Below, piece after piece: positions 8,038 to 17,346 of a stretch of 64,000 bases of DNA. Position 1 is the stretch's first letter; the number at the start of each line of letters is the position of its first letter. The notes beneath the pieces are model-generated. The model was not told the origin of the DNA and did not search any database. It was given only the letters and a program-made list of their open reading frames with translations. Position numbers and translations under genes: made by a program. Location: positions 1,240,001 to 1,304,000 of the forward strand of contig NZ_NERD01000002.1 in assembly GCF_002799155.1 (NCBI RefSeq), given 5' to 3'. Origin of the DNA: Stenotrophomonas maltophilia (GTDB lineage Bacteria > Pseudomonadota > Gammaproteobacteria > Xanthomonadales > Xanthomonadaceae).

Positions 8038-9453
8038 GTGTCGGTAGCGTTGGTGTGGTTCCGCCGTGATCTGCGGCTGCAGGACAATCCGGCCCTGCAG
8101 GCTGCGCTGGACGCGGGTCACGATGTGGTGCCGGTCTACATCCATGCGCCGCACGAGGAAGGCGAGTGGGTGCCTGGCGCAGCCTCCGATGCGTGGCGGC
8201 ACCGTTCACTGGATGCACTGGACGCCGACCTGCGCGCGCGCGGTTCGTCGCTGGTGCTGCGCAGTGGTGACAGCTTGCCGACCCTGCAGTTGCTGGTCGA
8301 ACAGACCGGCGCCGAGGCGGTGTACTGGAACCGCAAGTACGAGCCGGCCACCCAGCCACGCGACGCCACCATCAAGCGCACGCTGCGCGATCAGGGCATC
8401 GACGCGCAGAGCTGCAATGGCAGCCTGCTGTTCGAGCCGTGGGATATCGCCACCCAGCAGGGCCAGCCGTACAAGGTGTTCACGCCGTACTGGCGCAACG
8501 TGCTCAGCCACTGGCGCCTGCCCGCATTGCAGGCCGCACCGAAGGCACTGGTGGCGCACGCGGTCGACGGCCTCGCACTGGATGATCTCCAGTTGGCACC
8601 GACGCTGGACTGGGATACCGGCTTCTGGGAGCACTGGCAGCCGGGCGAGGCCGGTGCGCTGGAGGCACTGTCCGTATTCGAGGACGGCGCGTTGCGCGGT
8701 TACCGCGAGCAGCGCGACCTGCCGGATCGGGTCGGTACCTCGCGGATGTCGCCGCACCTGCATTTCGGCGAGATCGCGCCGTGGCGCATTGCCCATGCGC
8801 TGGAAGGCCTGCGCAGCGCCGGCACCGACGCCGACATCGACGGCTATCTGCGCCAGCTCGGCTGGCGTGATTTCGCCCATCACCTGCTGCATCACTTCCC
8901 GAAGACGCCGACCGAGAACCTCAACCCGCGCTTTGACCGCTTCCCGTGGGCCACGCCGGGGGCCGCGCAGCTGCTGGACTGGCAGCGCGGCAACACCGGC
9001 GTACCGATCGTTGATGCCGGCCTGCGCGAGCTGTGGCACACCGGCTACATGCACAACCGGGTGCGGATGATCGTGGCCAGCTACCTGTGCAAGCACCTGC
9101 GCGCGCACTGGCTGCATGGCGCGCGCTGGTTCTGGGACACACTGGTCGATGCCGACCTGGCCAACAACACGATGGGCTGGCAATGGGTGGCCGGGACCGG
9201 TGCCGATGCCGCGCCGTACTTCCGCGTGTTCAACCCGGTCACGCAGGCCGAGAAGTTCGACCCGCAGGCCCGCTACATCAGTCGCTGGGTACCGGAGCTG
9301 GCGGCGCTGCCGGTGAAGGCACGCTTCGCGCCGTGGCAGCATCCGCTGCTGCTGGCAGCGCATGCCCCCGGCTATCCGCGTACGCCGATGGTGGATCTGG
9401 CCGCCGGCCGCGATGCAGCGTTGGCTGCTTACCGTCAGTCCGGAGCAGGGTAA
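8038..9453 (+). CDS. phrB: Deoxyribodipyrimidine photolyase
   Basis: A 471-residue class I CPD photolyase that repairs UV pyrimidine dimers using FAD and blue light. The N-terminal antenna domain begins VWFRRDLRLQDNP; the FAD domain carries WRDFAHHLL, MHNRVRM and the C-terminal FRVFNPVTQAEKFDP segment. The GTG at 8038 is preferred to the GTG at 8032 because GAAGG (8025-8029) lies eight bases before it but only two before the other. It stands alone after the phosphatase operon. Confidence 0.95.
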   Translation: MSVALVWFRRDLRLQDNPALQAALDAGHDVVPVYIHAPHEEGEWVPGAASDAWRHRSLDALDADLRARGSSLVLRSGDSLPTLQLLVEQTGAEAVYWNRKYEPATQPRDATIKRTLRDQGIDAQSCNGSLLFEPWDIATQQGQPYKVFTPYWRNVLSHWRLPALQAAPKALVAHAVDGLALDDLQLAPTLDWDTGFWEHWQPGEAGALEALSVFEDGALRGYREQRDLPDRVGTSRMSPHLHFGEIAPWRIAHALEGLRSAGTDADIDGYLRQLGWRDFAHHLLHHFPKTPTENLNPRFDRFPWATPGAAQLLDWQRGNTGVPIVDAGLRELWHTGYMHNRVRMIVASYLCKHLRAHWLHGARWFWDTLVDADLANNTMGWQWVAGTGADAAPYFRVFNPVTQAEKFDPQARYISRWVPELAALPVKARFAPWQHPLLLAAHAPGYPRTPMVDLAAGRDAALAAYRQSGAG

Positions 9454-9593
9454 AGCGGGGGTTGAGCGATCCAGTCAGTTAGCTGAACGAGGCCCTGTCG
9501 CCGCGCAGGATCATCATCCCGACATCGCATTGGGCTGTTTATTCTCTCTGCGCCCGCAAGCCGCCGGCCCGACCGGAAACCAAGGAGAACCAC

Positions 9594-10289
9594 ATGATCC
9601 GCAACACCACCCGCAACGTCGCACTGGCCCTGATGAGTGCGGCCGTCCTGTCGGCCTGCGCCACTGGCGGCTCCTACGTGCAGAGTGACCAGTACGGCAA
9701 CCCGACCGAGCAGCAGAACCGCACCGGCCGCAATGCGCTGATCGGTACCGCCATCGGCGTGGCCGCCGGCCTGCTGACCGGCGACAGCGCCACCGAGCGC
9801 CGCCAGCACGCGCTGATCGGTGCCGGTATCGGCGCACTCAGCGGCGCCGCCGTTGGCCAGTACCAGGATCGCCAGGAACGCGCACTGCGCGAGCGCACCG
9901 CCAACACGGGTATCGATGTGCAGCGCCAGGGCGACAACATCATGCTGAACCTGCCGGACGGCATCACCTTCGACTTCGGCAAGTCCACCCTGAAGCCGCA
10001 GTTCTACGGCTCGCTCAATGGCGTGGCCGGCACGCTGCGTGACTACAACCAGACCATGATCGAAGTGGTCGGCCACACCGACAGCATCGGCAGCGACGCG
10101 GTCAACAACCGCCTGTCGAAGGAGCGCGCCGACTCGGTGGCGCAGTACCTGATCGGCCAGGGCGTGCAGAGCGTGCGCATCGAAACGCTGGGCGCCGGCA
10201 AGTCCTACCCGATTGCCGACAACAGCACCGATGCCGGCCGTGCCAAGAACCGCCGCGTCGAGATCCGCGTGATTCCGCTCAAGCAGTAA
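9594..10289 (+). CDS. OmpA-family glycine-zipper lipoprotein (YiaD-like)
   Basis: A 231-residue outer-membrane lipoprotein: lipobox LSAC (Cys22), glycine-zipper segments (LIGTAIGVAAG and LIGAGIGALSGAAVG, residues about 45-85), and a C-terminal OmpA peptidoglycan-binding domain with NRLSKERADSVAQYL and NRRVEI. It probably ties the outer membrane to the cell wall. A strong AAGGAG precedes the ATG. A canonical intrinsic terminator follows. The 140 bp upstream contains no gene and presumably the promoter. Confidence 0.93.
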   Translation: MIRNTTRNVALALMSAAVLSACATGGSYVQSDQYGNPTEQQNRTGRNALIGTAIGVAAGLLTGDSATERRQHALIGAGIGALSGAAVGQYQDRQERALRERTANTGIDVQRQGDNIMLNLPDGITFDFGKSTLKPQFYGSLNGVAGTLRDYNQTMIEVVGHTDSIGSDAVNNRLSKERADSVAQYLIGQGVQSVRIETLGAGKSYPIADNSTDAGRAKNRRVEIRVIPLKQ

Positions 10290-10334
10290 CGCGTGGCGTT
10301 ACTGCTTGAGCCGGTCCGGCCATCGGCCGGAACG

Positions 10335-10363
10335 AAAATGCCGCCCTTGCAGGCGGCATTTTT
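10335..10363 (+). terminator. Intrinsic terminator of the OmpA-like gene
   Basis: An 11-bp stem (AAAATGCCGCC with GGCGGCATTTT) around CTTGCA, followed by a T run. The A and T flanks would let it act in both directions. Confidence 0.9.
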
Positions 10364-10481
10364 GTAGGTGCCGAGCGTTGCTCGGCACGCCGATGGCGCT
10401 CCCCGGTCGCTGCTTCTCCGAACGGTGCCGACAAAGGTCGGCGCGGTCCCAAAAGCGAAGTCGAGCATGGCTCGACGCTAC
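10364..10481. repeat. Cluster of three SMAG-type palindromes
   Basis: A GTAG-headed element with stem GTGCCGAGC/GCTCGGCAC (10364-10388), a headless stem GTGCCGAC/GTCGGCGC (10425-10444), and a reverse element GTCGAGC/GCTCGAC ending in CTAC (10460-10481). They fill the space between the OmpA-like gene and the 3' end of smeRv. The forward-reverse pairing is the dimer arrangement described for SMAG repeats. Confidence 0.85.
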
Positions 10482-10490
10482 AAAATCCGG

Positions 10491-11522
10491 TTACGCCGCC
10501 GAAGCGGCTACCTTTTCCAGGATCCGCTTGCCGCTGCTCTCCAGCGCGGCGTCTTCCTTTTCCTTCTGCTGCTGCGCCAGCTTTGCGCCCGGGCACTGTG
10601 CCAGCATGTAATTGGCGTCGAAGTTGAGCTTCTCGACCAGGAAATCGACGAACGCACGTACCTTCGGCGAAACCAGGCGGCCGCCGGCGAACACGGCATT
10701 GAAGTCCACCTCCGGCCCGGTCCAGCCAGCCAGAACGCGGCGCACCATGCCCGACTCGACAAACGGCTTGGCCATCACGTCACCGGTCAGCAGCAGGCCT
10801 TCGCCACACACCAATGCACCATTCAAGGCAGACATGTCATTGGCGGTCATCAGCGGGGTGACCGGGAAGTCACGCAGCTCACCACCGTTCTCGCCCAGCT
10901 GCCAGGTGAAGCGAGGCGAATTGCCGGTGTGATACGGCTTGCGCATCGCCAGGATGCGATGGAACTGCAGTTCTTCCGGATGCAGCGGCTCGCCATAGCG
11001 CTCGATGTAGGCCGGGCTGGCGAACACCTGCGTGCGCAGGCTGCCGAGCTTGCGCGCGACCAGGTTGGAATCGGGCAGGGCACCGACACGCAGCGCGAGG
11101 TCCGCTTCGCCGGCTATCAGGTCCAGCTTCTCGTTGCCCATATGCATGTCCAGGCGGATCTCCGGATACTGCGCATGGAACTGGCCCAGCAGCGGGGCGA
11201 TCCAGGTGATGCCGATCGAATAAGGCACGGTGAACCGCAGCCAGCCACGCGGGCCGGACTGCAACTGGCTCACTGCGCTCTCGGCTTCTTCAAGCTCGCG
11301 TGCGATGCGTTGGCAATGTTCGTGATAGATCGAACCCGCTTCGGTCAGGCCGAGGCGGCGGGTGGTCCGGTGCAGCAGACGCGCACCCAGGCGCGTTTCC
11401 AGCTCCTGCACCTTGCGGCTGACCGTGGTCTTGGGCAGGCCGAGCGATTTGGCAGCGGCAATGAAACTGCCTTGCTCGACCACTTTGACGAAGATCAGCG
11501 TCTCGTTGAGATCGTGGGACAT
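10491..11522 (-). CDS. smeRv: LysR-type regulator SmeRv of the SmeVWX pump
   Basis: A 343-residue LysR regulator: N-terminal winged helix (FVKVVEQGSFIAAAKSLGL, residues 11-29, and TVSRKVQELE), then a periplasmic-binding-fold effector domain. It is divergent from the smeU1VWU2X operon, as SmeRv is in S. maltophilia. With the start at 11522, residue 266 is glycine (RRVLAGW, 261-267); substitution of SmeRv Gly266 is, as I recall, reported in pump-overexpressing mutants, so this copy appears wild type there. An in-frame start at 11555 is possible but breaks that numbering. Confidence 0.93.
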   Translation of the reverse strand: MSHDLNETLIFVKVVEQGSFIAAAKSLGLPKTTVSRKVQELETRLGARLLHRTTRRLGLTEAGSIYHEHCQRIARELEEAESAVSQLQSGPRGWLRFTVPYSIGITWIAPLLGQFHAQYPEIRLDMHMGNEKLDLIAGEADLALRVGALPDSNLVARKLGSLRTQVFASPAYIERYGEPLHPEELQFHRILAMRKPYHTGNSPRFTWQLGENGGELRDFPVTPLMTANDMSALNGALVCGEGLLLTGDVMAKPFVESGMVRRVLAGWTGPEVDFNAVFAGGRLVSPKVRAFVDFLVEKLNFDANYMLAQCPGAKLAQQQKEKEDAALESSGKRILEKVAASAA

Positions 11523-11586
11523 GGTCTGGGATCCTGGACGTCGGGGATGGGACAATCGTGACAGAACGATTGGACCGGGAGCGGGA

Positions 11587-11615
11587 TGATTATTCCCCTT
11601 AATCAGGACTAATCA
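11587..11615. promoter_or_regulatory. Candidate SmeRv operator
   Basis: Three copies of one hexamer: TGATTA (11587-11592), seven bases, TAATCA (11600-11605), four bases, TAATCA (11610-11615). The first two form a perfect inverted repeat and the last two a 10-bp direct repeat, an arrangement typical of LysR recognition and activation sites. It sits in the divergent region between smeRv and the efflux operon. Confidence 0.55.
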
Positions 11616-11669
11616 AGTAAAGGTTTGAGGTCTATCGTGGCGCCATTCGTTATTTGGAGCCCGTCCGCC

Positions 11670-11897
11670 ATGAGCCTGCGCAACATTCTTGCCCGTCTCC
11701 GGAACGCCGGCCAGAACACCCTGGACCTGGCAATGACCGTTGAAGTCCGCCCGAGTTCCTTGGTACACAAGGACTTCCGTGAGTTTACCGCGCCCATGCG
11801 TCAGCAGCGTGGCGGTGCCATCCGCCTGGTGCCGCACAAGGGTGACCGGCTGCGTCGAATCGGGACTATCCCGGATTTGGGAGGAAATGTCCCGTGA
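11670..11897 (+). CDS. Small ORF coupled to smeU1 (75 codons, unproven)
   Basis: An ATG at 11670 opens 75 codons whose TGA (11895-11897) overlaps the GTG start of smeU1 as GTGA. The product is basic (RNILARLRNAGQ at the start, RLVPHKGDRLRRIG near the end) and matches no family I know. GC3 is about 72 percent, lower than neighbours but above random for AT-rich leader DNA. It could be a genuine small protein, a leader peptide, or chance. A GGAG lies ten bases upstream. Confidence 0.35.
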   Translation: MSLRNILARLRNAGQNTLDLAMTVEVRPSSLVHKDFREFTAPMRQQRGGAIRLVPHKGDRLRRIGTIPDLGGNVP

Positions 11898-12664
11898 ATG
11901 GGATGCTGACGCCCGAAGTCCTGGTCCTCGGCGGCACCGGTGCCGTCGGCCAGGGCGTGGTTGGCGCATTGCTGGAAGCCGGCAGCCCGGTGCTGGTGGT
12001 CGGCCGCGATCCGGGCCGGCTGGCGGCGCTGCACGAGCAGTTCGCCGACGAGCCGGGTCTGGAGACGCTGCTGGGTTCGCTCAGCGATGACGGCTCGGCG
12101 CGCGCCCTGGCCGAACGCATCGCGCATCGCCCGCGCGCGCTGGCAGCGGTGATCGCGGCAATGGGCGGCCCTTACCGCCGCGGCCGCGTAACCGACCGCA
12201 ACGGTGATGAACTGCTGGGGGCGATGCAGGCCGATCTGATGCCGCACGTGCACGCAGTGCGTCATCTGCTGCCGCTGTTGCAGGACAACGTGCATGCGCG
12301 CCGCTACGTGATGATCGGCAGCCCGGCCAACGCCAAGCCATGGGCGGGCTACGGCGAGACCTCGATCACCACTGCCGCGCTGCGCATGTACGCGCAGGTG
12401 GTGCACCAGGAAGCGCAGGCGATCGGCGTGCGCGCGCAGATGCTGGAGGTCTGCAGCCCAGTGTGCACCCCGGCCAACGCAGCCAACGCCTGCATCGAGT
12501 GGCCCAGCTCGCTGCTGGTCGGCCGTCGCGTTGTCTCGCTGCTCGATGGGTGCCGTGACAACCGCGCCATCGTCCGTTGCGACAGCAGTGATGCCGAACT
12601 GCCACGCGGCCTGCTGCACCTGGAAATTCCTCCGCTTTGGCGCGGCACCGCGGGCGTCGCTTGA
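11894..12664 (+). CDS. smeU1: SDR-like protein SmeU1 of the efflux operon
   Basis: A 256-residue Rossmann protein with nucleotide motif GGTGAVGQGVV (about 12-22). It corresponds by position to SmeU1, the first gene of smeU1VWU2X. The usual catalytic YxxxK is not seen: the tyrosine region reads GYGETSITT, with no lysine four residues after Tyr, so reductase activity is doubtful. The GTG start is supported by GGAGG nine bases upstream. Alternative ATG at 11887 is in another frame. Confidence 0.85.
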   Translation: MNGMLTPEVLVLGGTGAVGQGVVGALLEAGSPVLVVGRDPGRLAALHEQFADEPGLETLLGSLSDDGSARALAERIAHRPRALAAVIAAMGGPYRRGRVTDRNGDELLGAMQADLMPHVHAVRHLLPLLQDNVHARRYVMIGSPANAKPWAGYGETSITTAALRMYAQVVHQEAQAIGVRAQMLEVCSPVCTPANAANACIEWPSSLLVGRRVVSLLDGCRDNRAIVRCDSSDAELPRGLLHLEIPPLWRGTAGVA

Positions 12665-12684
12665 CCTCGACCATGGTTGAGGTC
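12663..12684. promoter_or_regulatory. Palindrome between smeU1 and smeV
   Basis: A 22-bp near-perfect palindrome (GACCTC, central ACCATGGT, GAGGTC) begins inside the smeU1 stop codon. It could be an mRNA hairpin that partitions expression of smeU1 from smeVWU2X, or an operator. The rest of the 82-bp gap has no other signal I can support. Confidence 0.4.
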
Positions 12685-12746
12685 GCAGTATGCGCCGCCG
12701 ATTTTTGCAACACGTTCTCATATAGCTGTACCACCCCTCCGTACGG

Positions 12747-13982
12747 ATGCATGCCATGACTTCCCCCAATACCACCCCACATCGTTTCGGCCATCGCATC
12801 GCGATGGTCGGTGTGTCGATCCTCGCCGCGGCCGTGCTTGCGGCCTGCAGCGGCGGCCATGCCGAAGAAGCCGGTGCTCCGCCGCCGCCGCAGGTCAGCG
12901 CTGCGCCGGTACTGGTCAAGCAGGTCAGCCAGTGGGACGAGTTCAGCGGCCGCGTCGAAGCGGTACAGAGCGTTGAACTGCGCCCGCGCGTGTCCGGCTA
13001 CATCGACAAGGTCAACTACGTCGAAGGCCAGGAAGTGAAGAAGGGCGAAGTGCTCTTCACCATCGATGCGCGCAGCTACCAGGCCGAATACGATCGTGCC
13101 GCCGCCGAGTTGGCCCGCGCCCGCACCCAGGCCACGCTGGCCCGTAGCGAATCCGAGCGTGCCAAGCGGCTGTCCGAGCAGCAGGCGATCTCCACCGAGA
13201 CCGCCGAGCAGCGTCGCGCCGCCGCCGACCAGTCCGGTGCCGCCGTGCAGGCGGCGCAGGCTGCACTGGATGCGGCCCGCCTCAACCTGGAGTTCACCAA
13301 GGTGCGCGCACCGATCGACGGCCGCGCCGGTCGTGCGATGGTCACCGCCGGCAACCTGGTCACCGCCGGCGACAGCGCCAGCGTGCTGACGACGCTGGTC
13401 TCGCTGGATACCGTGTTCGTCTACTTCGATGCCGACGAAAGCACATTCCTGCGCTACGCACAGATGGCACGCAAGGGCGAGCGCCCGAGCGAGCGAGACA
13501 GCGAATTGCCGGTGAAGGTCGGCCTGTCGGGCGAAGAGGGCTACCCGCATGCGGGCAAGGTCGACTTCCTCGACAACCAGGTGGCGCGCAGCACCGGCAC
13601 CATCCGCGTCCGCGCGCTGCTGGACAACGCCGACCGCCAGTTCACCCCGGGCCTGTTCGCCCGCGTGCAGCTGCTCGGCAGCGGTCAGTTCCAGGCCCTG
13701 CTGATCGACGACAAGGCCGTGCTGACCGACCAGGACCGCAAGTACGTGTACGTGGTCGACAAGGATGGCAAGGCCCAGCGCCGCGACATCCAGCTTGGCC
13801 GTACCGCTGAAGGCCTGCGCATCGTCGAGCACGGCCTGGCCGCCGGTGACAAGGTGATCATCGACGGCGTGCAGAAGGTCTTCATGCCGGGCATGCCGGT
13901 GCAGGCCAAGGCCGTGGCGATGCAGCCACAGGCTGCGCCGCCCGCACCGGGCCGCGATGCCACCGCTGCGCTGAACCACTGA
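12747..13982 (+). CDS. smeV: RND efflux membrane-fusion lipoprotein SmeV
   Basis: A 411-residue periplasmic adaptor with lipobox LAAC (Cys34), N-terminal barrel-sandwich half (RPRVSGYIDKVNYVEGQEVKKG, about residues 87-108, split by family consensus), a long coiled-coil hairpin (about 110-175), the returning lipoyl half (LEFTKVRAPIDGR) and a beta-barrel domain (TPGLFARVQL). Of the MexE/OprN-associated type. It links SmeW to SmeX. An alternative ATG lies three codons downstream at 12756. Confidence 0.93.
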   Translation: MHAMTSPNTTPHRFGHRIAMVGVSILAAAVLAACSGGHAEEAGAPPPPQVSAAPVLVKQVSQWDEFSGRVEAVQSVELRPRVSGYIDKVNYVEGQEVKKGEVLFTIDARSYQAEYDRAAAELARARTQATLARSESERAKRLSEQQAISTETAEQRRAAADQSGAAVQAAQAALDAARLNLEFTKVRAPIDGRAGRAMVTAGNLVTAGDSASVLTTLVSLDTVFVYFDADESTFLRYAQMARKGERPSERDSELPVKVGLSGEEGYPHAGKVDFLDNQVARSTGTIRVRALLDNADRQFTPGLFARVQLLGSGQFQALLIDDKAVLTDQDRKYVYVVDKDGKAQRRDIQLGRTAEGLRIVEHGLAAGDKVIIDGVQKVFMPGMPVQAKAVAMQPQAAPPAPGRDATAALNH

Positions 13983-14109
13983 TCCGCCGTCTCCTGATCC
14001 GCGTCCCCGCTTAGCTGCCGGCGCCAGCGGCAGCCTTCCCTGCCTTCGTCATCCCGGCGAGGGGCAGGGTGGCTGTTGCCCGCCGAACGCCTTTCCCAGG
14101 AATTCCTCC

Positions 14110-17100
14110 ATGGACTTTTCCCGTTTCTTCATCGACAGGCCGATCTTCGCGGCGGTGCTGTCGATCGTGATCTTCGCCGCAGGCCTGATCACGATCCCGA
14201 TCCTGCCGATCAGCGAGTACCCGGAAGTGGTGCCGCCGTCGGTGGTCGTGCGCACGGTGTATCCGGGCGCCAACCCCAAGGTCATTGCCGAGACCGTCGC
14301 CACCCCGCTTGAAGAGGCGATCAACGGCGTCGAAGGCATGATGTACCTGAAGTCGGTTGCCGGCTCGGACGGTGTGCTGCAGATGACCGTCACCTTCCGC
14401 CCGGGCACCGACCCGGATGCGGCGGCGGTGAAGGTGCAGAACCGCGTGGCGCAGGCTCAGGCGCGCCTGCCCGAAGACGTGCGCCGGCAAGGCGTGACCA
14501 CGCAGAAGCAGTCGCCGACCTTCCTGATGGTGGTGCACCTGACCTCGCCGCAGGGCAAGTACGACACCCTGTACCTGCGCAACTACGCCCGCCTGCACGT
14601 CAAGGACGCGCTGGCCCGTATCCCGGGCGTGGGTGATGCACAGATCTTCGGTGGCGGTGACTACGCCATGCGCGCCTGGCTGGACCCGGACAAGGTGGCT
14701 TCGCGCGGCCTGACCGCCAGCGACGTGGTGCGCGCGATGCGTGAGCAGAACGTGCAGGTTTCGGCCGGCCAGCTCGGTGCCGAACCGTTGCCGAACAGCC
14801 AGTTCCTGACCCTGATCAATGCCCAGGGCCGCCTGAAGACCGAAAAGGAATTCGGCGACATCGTGCTCAAGAGCGGCACCGATGGCGAGATCGTGCGCCT
14901 GGCCGACGTGGCCCGCCTGGAGCTGGGGGCCGGCGACTACACTCTGCGCTCGCAGCTGGACGGCAAGAATGCGGTCGGCATTGGTATCTTCCAGTCGCCC
15001 GGTGCCAATGCACTGGAGATCCGTGACCAGGTCATCTCGACGATGGACGAGATGCAGAAGACCATGCCCGCCGACGTGAAGTACGAAGCGGTGTATGACA
15101 CCACCATCTTCGTGCGCGACTCGATCAAGGCCGTGGTCTCCACGCTGCTGGAAGCCATCGCGCTGGTGGTGCTGGTGGTGATCCTGTTCCTGCAGACCTG
15201 GCGTGCGTCGATCATTCCGTTGATCGCGGTGCCGGTGTCGGTGGTGGGTACTTTCGCCGCGCTGTACCTGCTGGGCTTCTCGATCAACACGCTGAGCCTG
15301 TTCGGCCTGGTGCTGGCGATCGGCATCGTGGTCGACGACGCGATCGTGGTGGTGGAGAACGTCGAGCGCAACATCGAGGAAGGCCTGTCGCCCACTGCGG
15401 CGGCACACCAGGCCATGCGCGAGGTCTCTGGCCCGATCGTGGCGATCGCGCTGGTGCTGTGTGCGGTGTTCGTACCCATGGCCTTCCTGTCCGGTGTCAC
15501 CGGCCAGTTCTACAAGCAGTTCGCGGTCACCATCGCCATCTCCACGGTGATCTCGGCGATCAACTCGCTGACCCTGTCGCCGGCGCTGGCCGCGCGCCTG
15601 CTGAAGGCCCACGGCGCTCCGAAGGACGGCCCGAGCCGTCTGATCGACCGCCTGTTCGGCTGGGTGTTCCGTCCGTTCAACCGCTTCTTCAAGTCCAGCT
15701 CGGAGAAGTACGAGCGTGGCGTGGCCCGCATCCTCGGCCGTCGCGGCGCGGTGTTCGTGGTCTACGCGATCCTGCTGGTCGGTACCGGGGTGATCTTCAA
15801 GCTGGTGCCGCCGGGTTTCATCCCGACCCAGGACAAGCTGTACCTGATCGCTGGTGTGAAGCTTCCGGAGGGTTCGTCGATCGCGCGTACCGATGAAATG
15901 CTGCGCAAGGTCGCCAAGATCGCCCAGGAAACCGACGGCGTGGCCCACACCATCTCGTTCCCGGGTTTGAACGCGCTGCAGTTCACCAATACGCCGAACA
16001 CCGGTGTGGCGTTCATTCCGCTCAAGCCGTTCGCCGAGCGCCATGGCCGTACCGCCGCGCAGATCAATGCCGAGATCAACCAGAAGATCGCCGGCCTGCA
16101 GGAGGGCTTCGCCTTCGCGATGATGCCGCCGCCGATCCTCGGCCTGGGCAACGGCAACGGCTACCAGATGTTCATCGAGGACCGTGGCAACCTGGGTTAC
16201 GGCGCGCTGCAGAATGCCGTGCAGGCGATGCAGGGCACCGTTGCGCAGACGCCAGGCATGGCCTTCCCGATTTCCAGCTACCAGGCCAATGTGCCGCAGC
16301 TGGATGCCGAGGTCGACCGCGTCAAGGCCAAGGCACAGGGCGTGCAGCTGACCGAACTGTTCGACACACTGCAGACCTACCTCGGCTCTGCCTACGTCAA
16401 CGACTTCAACCAGTTCGGTCGTACCTGGCAGGTGATCGCGCAGGCGGACGGTCCGTACCGCGAAACGGTCGAGGATATCGGCAAGCTGCGCACCCGCAAC
16501 GACCGCGGCGAGATGGTGCCGATCGGTTCGATGGTCACCATCAAGCAGACCTTCGGCCCGGACCCGGTGCTGCGCTTCAATGGCTATCCGGCGGCTGACC
16601 TGGCCGGTGAAGCCGACCCGCGCCTGCTGTCTTCGGCCGAGGCGATGAACAAGCTGACCGAGATCGCCGGCAAGGTGCTGCCGGTAGGCATGACCACCGA
16701 ATGGACCGACCTGAGCTACCAGCAGGCAACCCAGGGCAAGGCCGCCTTCATCGTGTTCCCGGTGGCGATCATGCTGGCCTTCCTGGTGCTGGCCGCGCTG
16801 TACGAGAGCTGGTCGCTGCCGCTGGCGGTGATCCTGATCGTGCCGATGACCCTGCTGTCCGCACTGTTCGGCGTGTGGCTGACCGGTGGCGACAACAACG
16901 TGTTCGTGCAGGTCGGCCTGGTGGTGCTGATGGGCCTGGCGTGCAAGAACGCGATCCTGATCGTCGAATTCGCCAGAGAGCTGGAGATGGGCGGCAAGGG
17001 CATCGTTGAGTCCGCGCTGGAAGCCTGCCGCCTGCGTCTGCGCCCGATCGTGATGACCTCCATCGCGTTCATCGCCGGCACCGTACCGCTGGTGCTGTCG

Positions 17101-17280
17101 CACGGCGCGGGTGCCGAGGTGCGCTCGGTAACGGGTATCACGGTGTTTGCTGGCATGCTGGGCGTGACCCTGTTCGGCCTGTTCCTCACCCCGGTGTTCT
17201 ACGTGGCCCTGCGCAAGTTCGTCACCCGCAACGGTGGTGGCCAGCTGGTGCAGCACGGCGAGCCGACCATCCATCACTGA
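14110..17280 (+). CDS. smeW: RND multidrug efflux transporter SmeW
   Basis: A 1056-residue HAE1-family inner-membrane pump. It begins MDFSRFFIDRPIFAAVLS, has 12 predicted TM segments and two large periplasmic loops. Proton-relay residues are present: the Asp pair in GIVVDDAIVV (TM4) and Lys in LACKNAILIVEFA (TM10). The SmeVWX system exports chloramphenicol, quinolones and tetracycline-class compounds in S. maltophilia. It lies 127 bp after smeV and 66 bp before smeU2. Confidence 0.96.
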   Translation: MDFSRFFIDRPIFAAVLSIVIFAAGLITIPILPISEYPEVVPPSVVVRTVYPGANPKVIAETVATPLEEAINGVEGMMYLKSVAGSDGVLQMTVTFRPGTDPDAAAVKVQNRVAQAQARLPEDVRRQGVTTQKQSPTFLMVVHLTSPQGKYDTLYLRNYARLHVKDALARIPGVGDAQIFGGGDYAMRAWLDPDKVASRGLTASDVVRAMREQNVQVSAGQLGAEPLPNSQFLTLINAQGRLKTEKEFGDIVLKSGTDGEIVRLADVARLELGAGDYTLRSQLDGKNAVGIGIFQSPGANALEIRDQVISTMDEMQKTMPADVKYEAVYDTTIFVRDSIKAVVSTLLEAIALVVLVVILFLQTWRASIIPLIAVPVSVVGTFAALYLLGFSINTLSLFGLVLAIGIVVDDAIVVVENVERNIEEGLSPTAAAHQAMREVSGPIVAIALVLCAVFVPMAFLSGVTGQFYKQFAVTIAISTVISAINSLTLSPALAARLLKAHGAPKDGPSRLIDRLFGWVFRPFNRFFKSSSEKYERGVARILGRRGAVFVVYAILLVGTGVIFKLVPPGFIPTQDKLYLIAGVKLPEGSSIARTDEMLRKVAKIAQETDGVAHTISFPGLNALQFTNTPNTGVAFIPLKPFAERHGRTAAQINAEINQKIAGLQEGFAFAMMPPPILGLGNGNGYQMFIEDRGNLGYGALQNAVQAMQGTVAQTPGMAFPISSYQANVPQLDAEVDRVKAKAQGVQLTELFDTLQTYLGSAYVNDFNQFGRTWQVIAQADGPYRETVEDIGKLRTRNDRGEMVPIGSMVTIKQTFGPDPVLRFNGYPAADLAGEADPRLLSSAEAMNKLTEIAGKVLPVGMTTEWTDLSYQQATQGKAAFIVFPVAIMLAFLVLAALYESWSLPLAVILIVPMTLLSALFGVWLTGGDNNVFVQVGLVVLMGLACKNAILIVEFARELEMGGKGIVESALEACRLRLRPIVMTSIAFIAGTVPLVLSHGAGAEVRSVTGITVFAGMLGVTLFGLFLTPVFYVALRKFVTRNGGGQLVQHGEPTIHH

Positions 17281-17346
17281 CATGGAACTCCACCGGCACC
17301 GGTTCCCCAACCGGTGTCGGATTTCCCCCTCCAAAGGCATGACTCC

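Noticed and set aside
11887..12090. ATG at 11887 as an alternative smeU1 start
   Set aside because: It is in a different frame whose product is Arg/Gly-rich; the GTG at 11894 gives a Rossmann protein.
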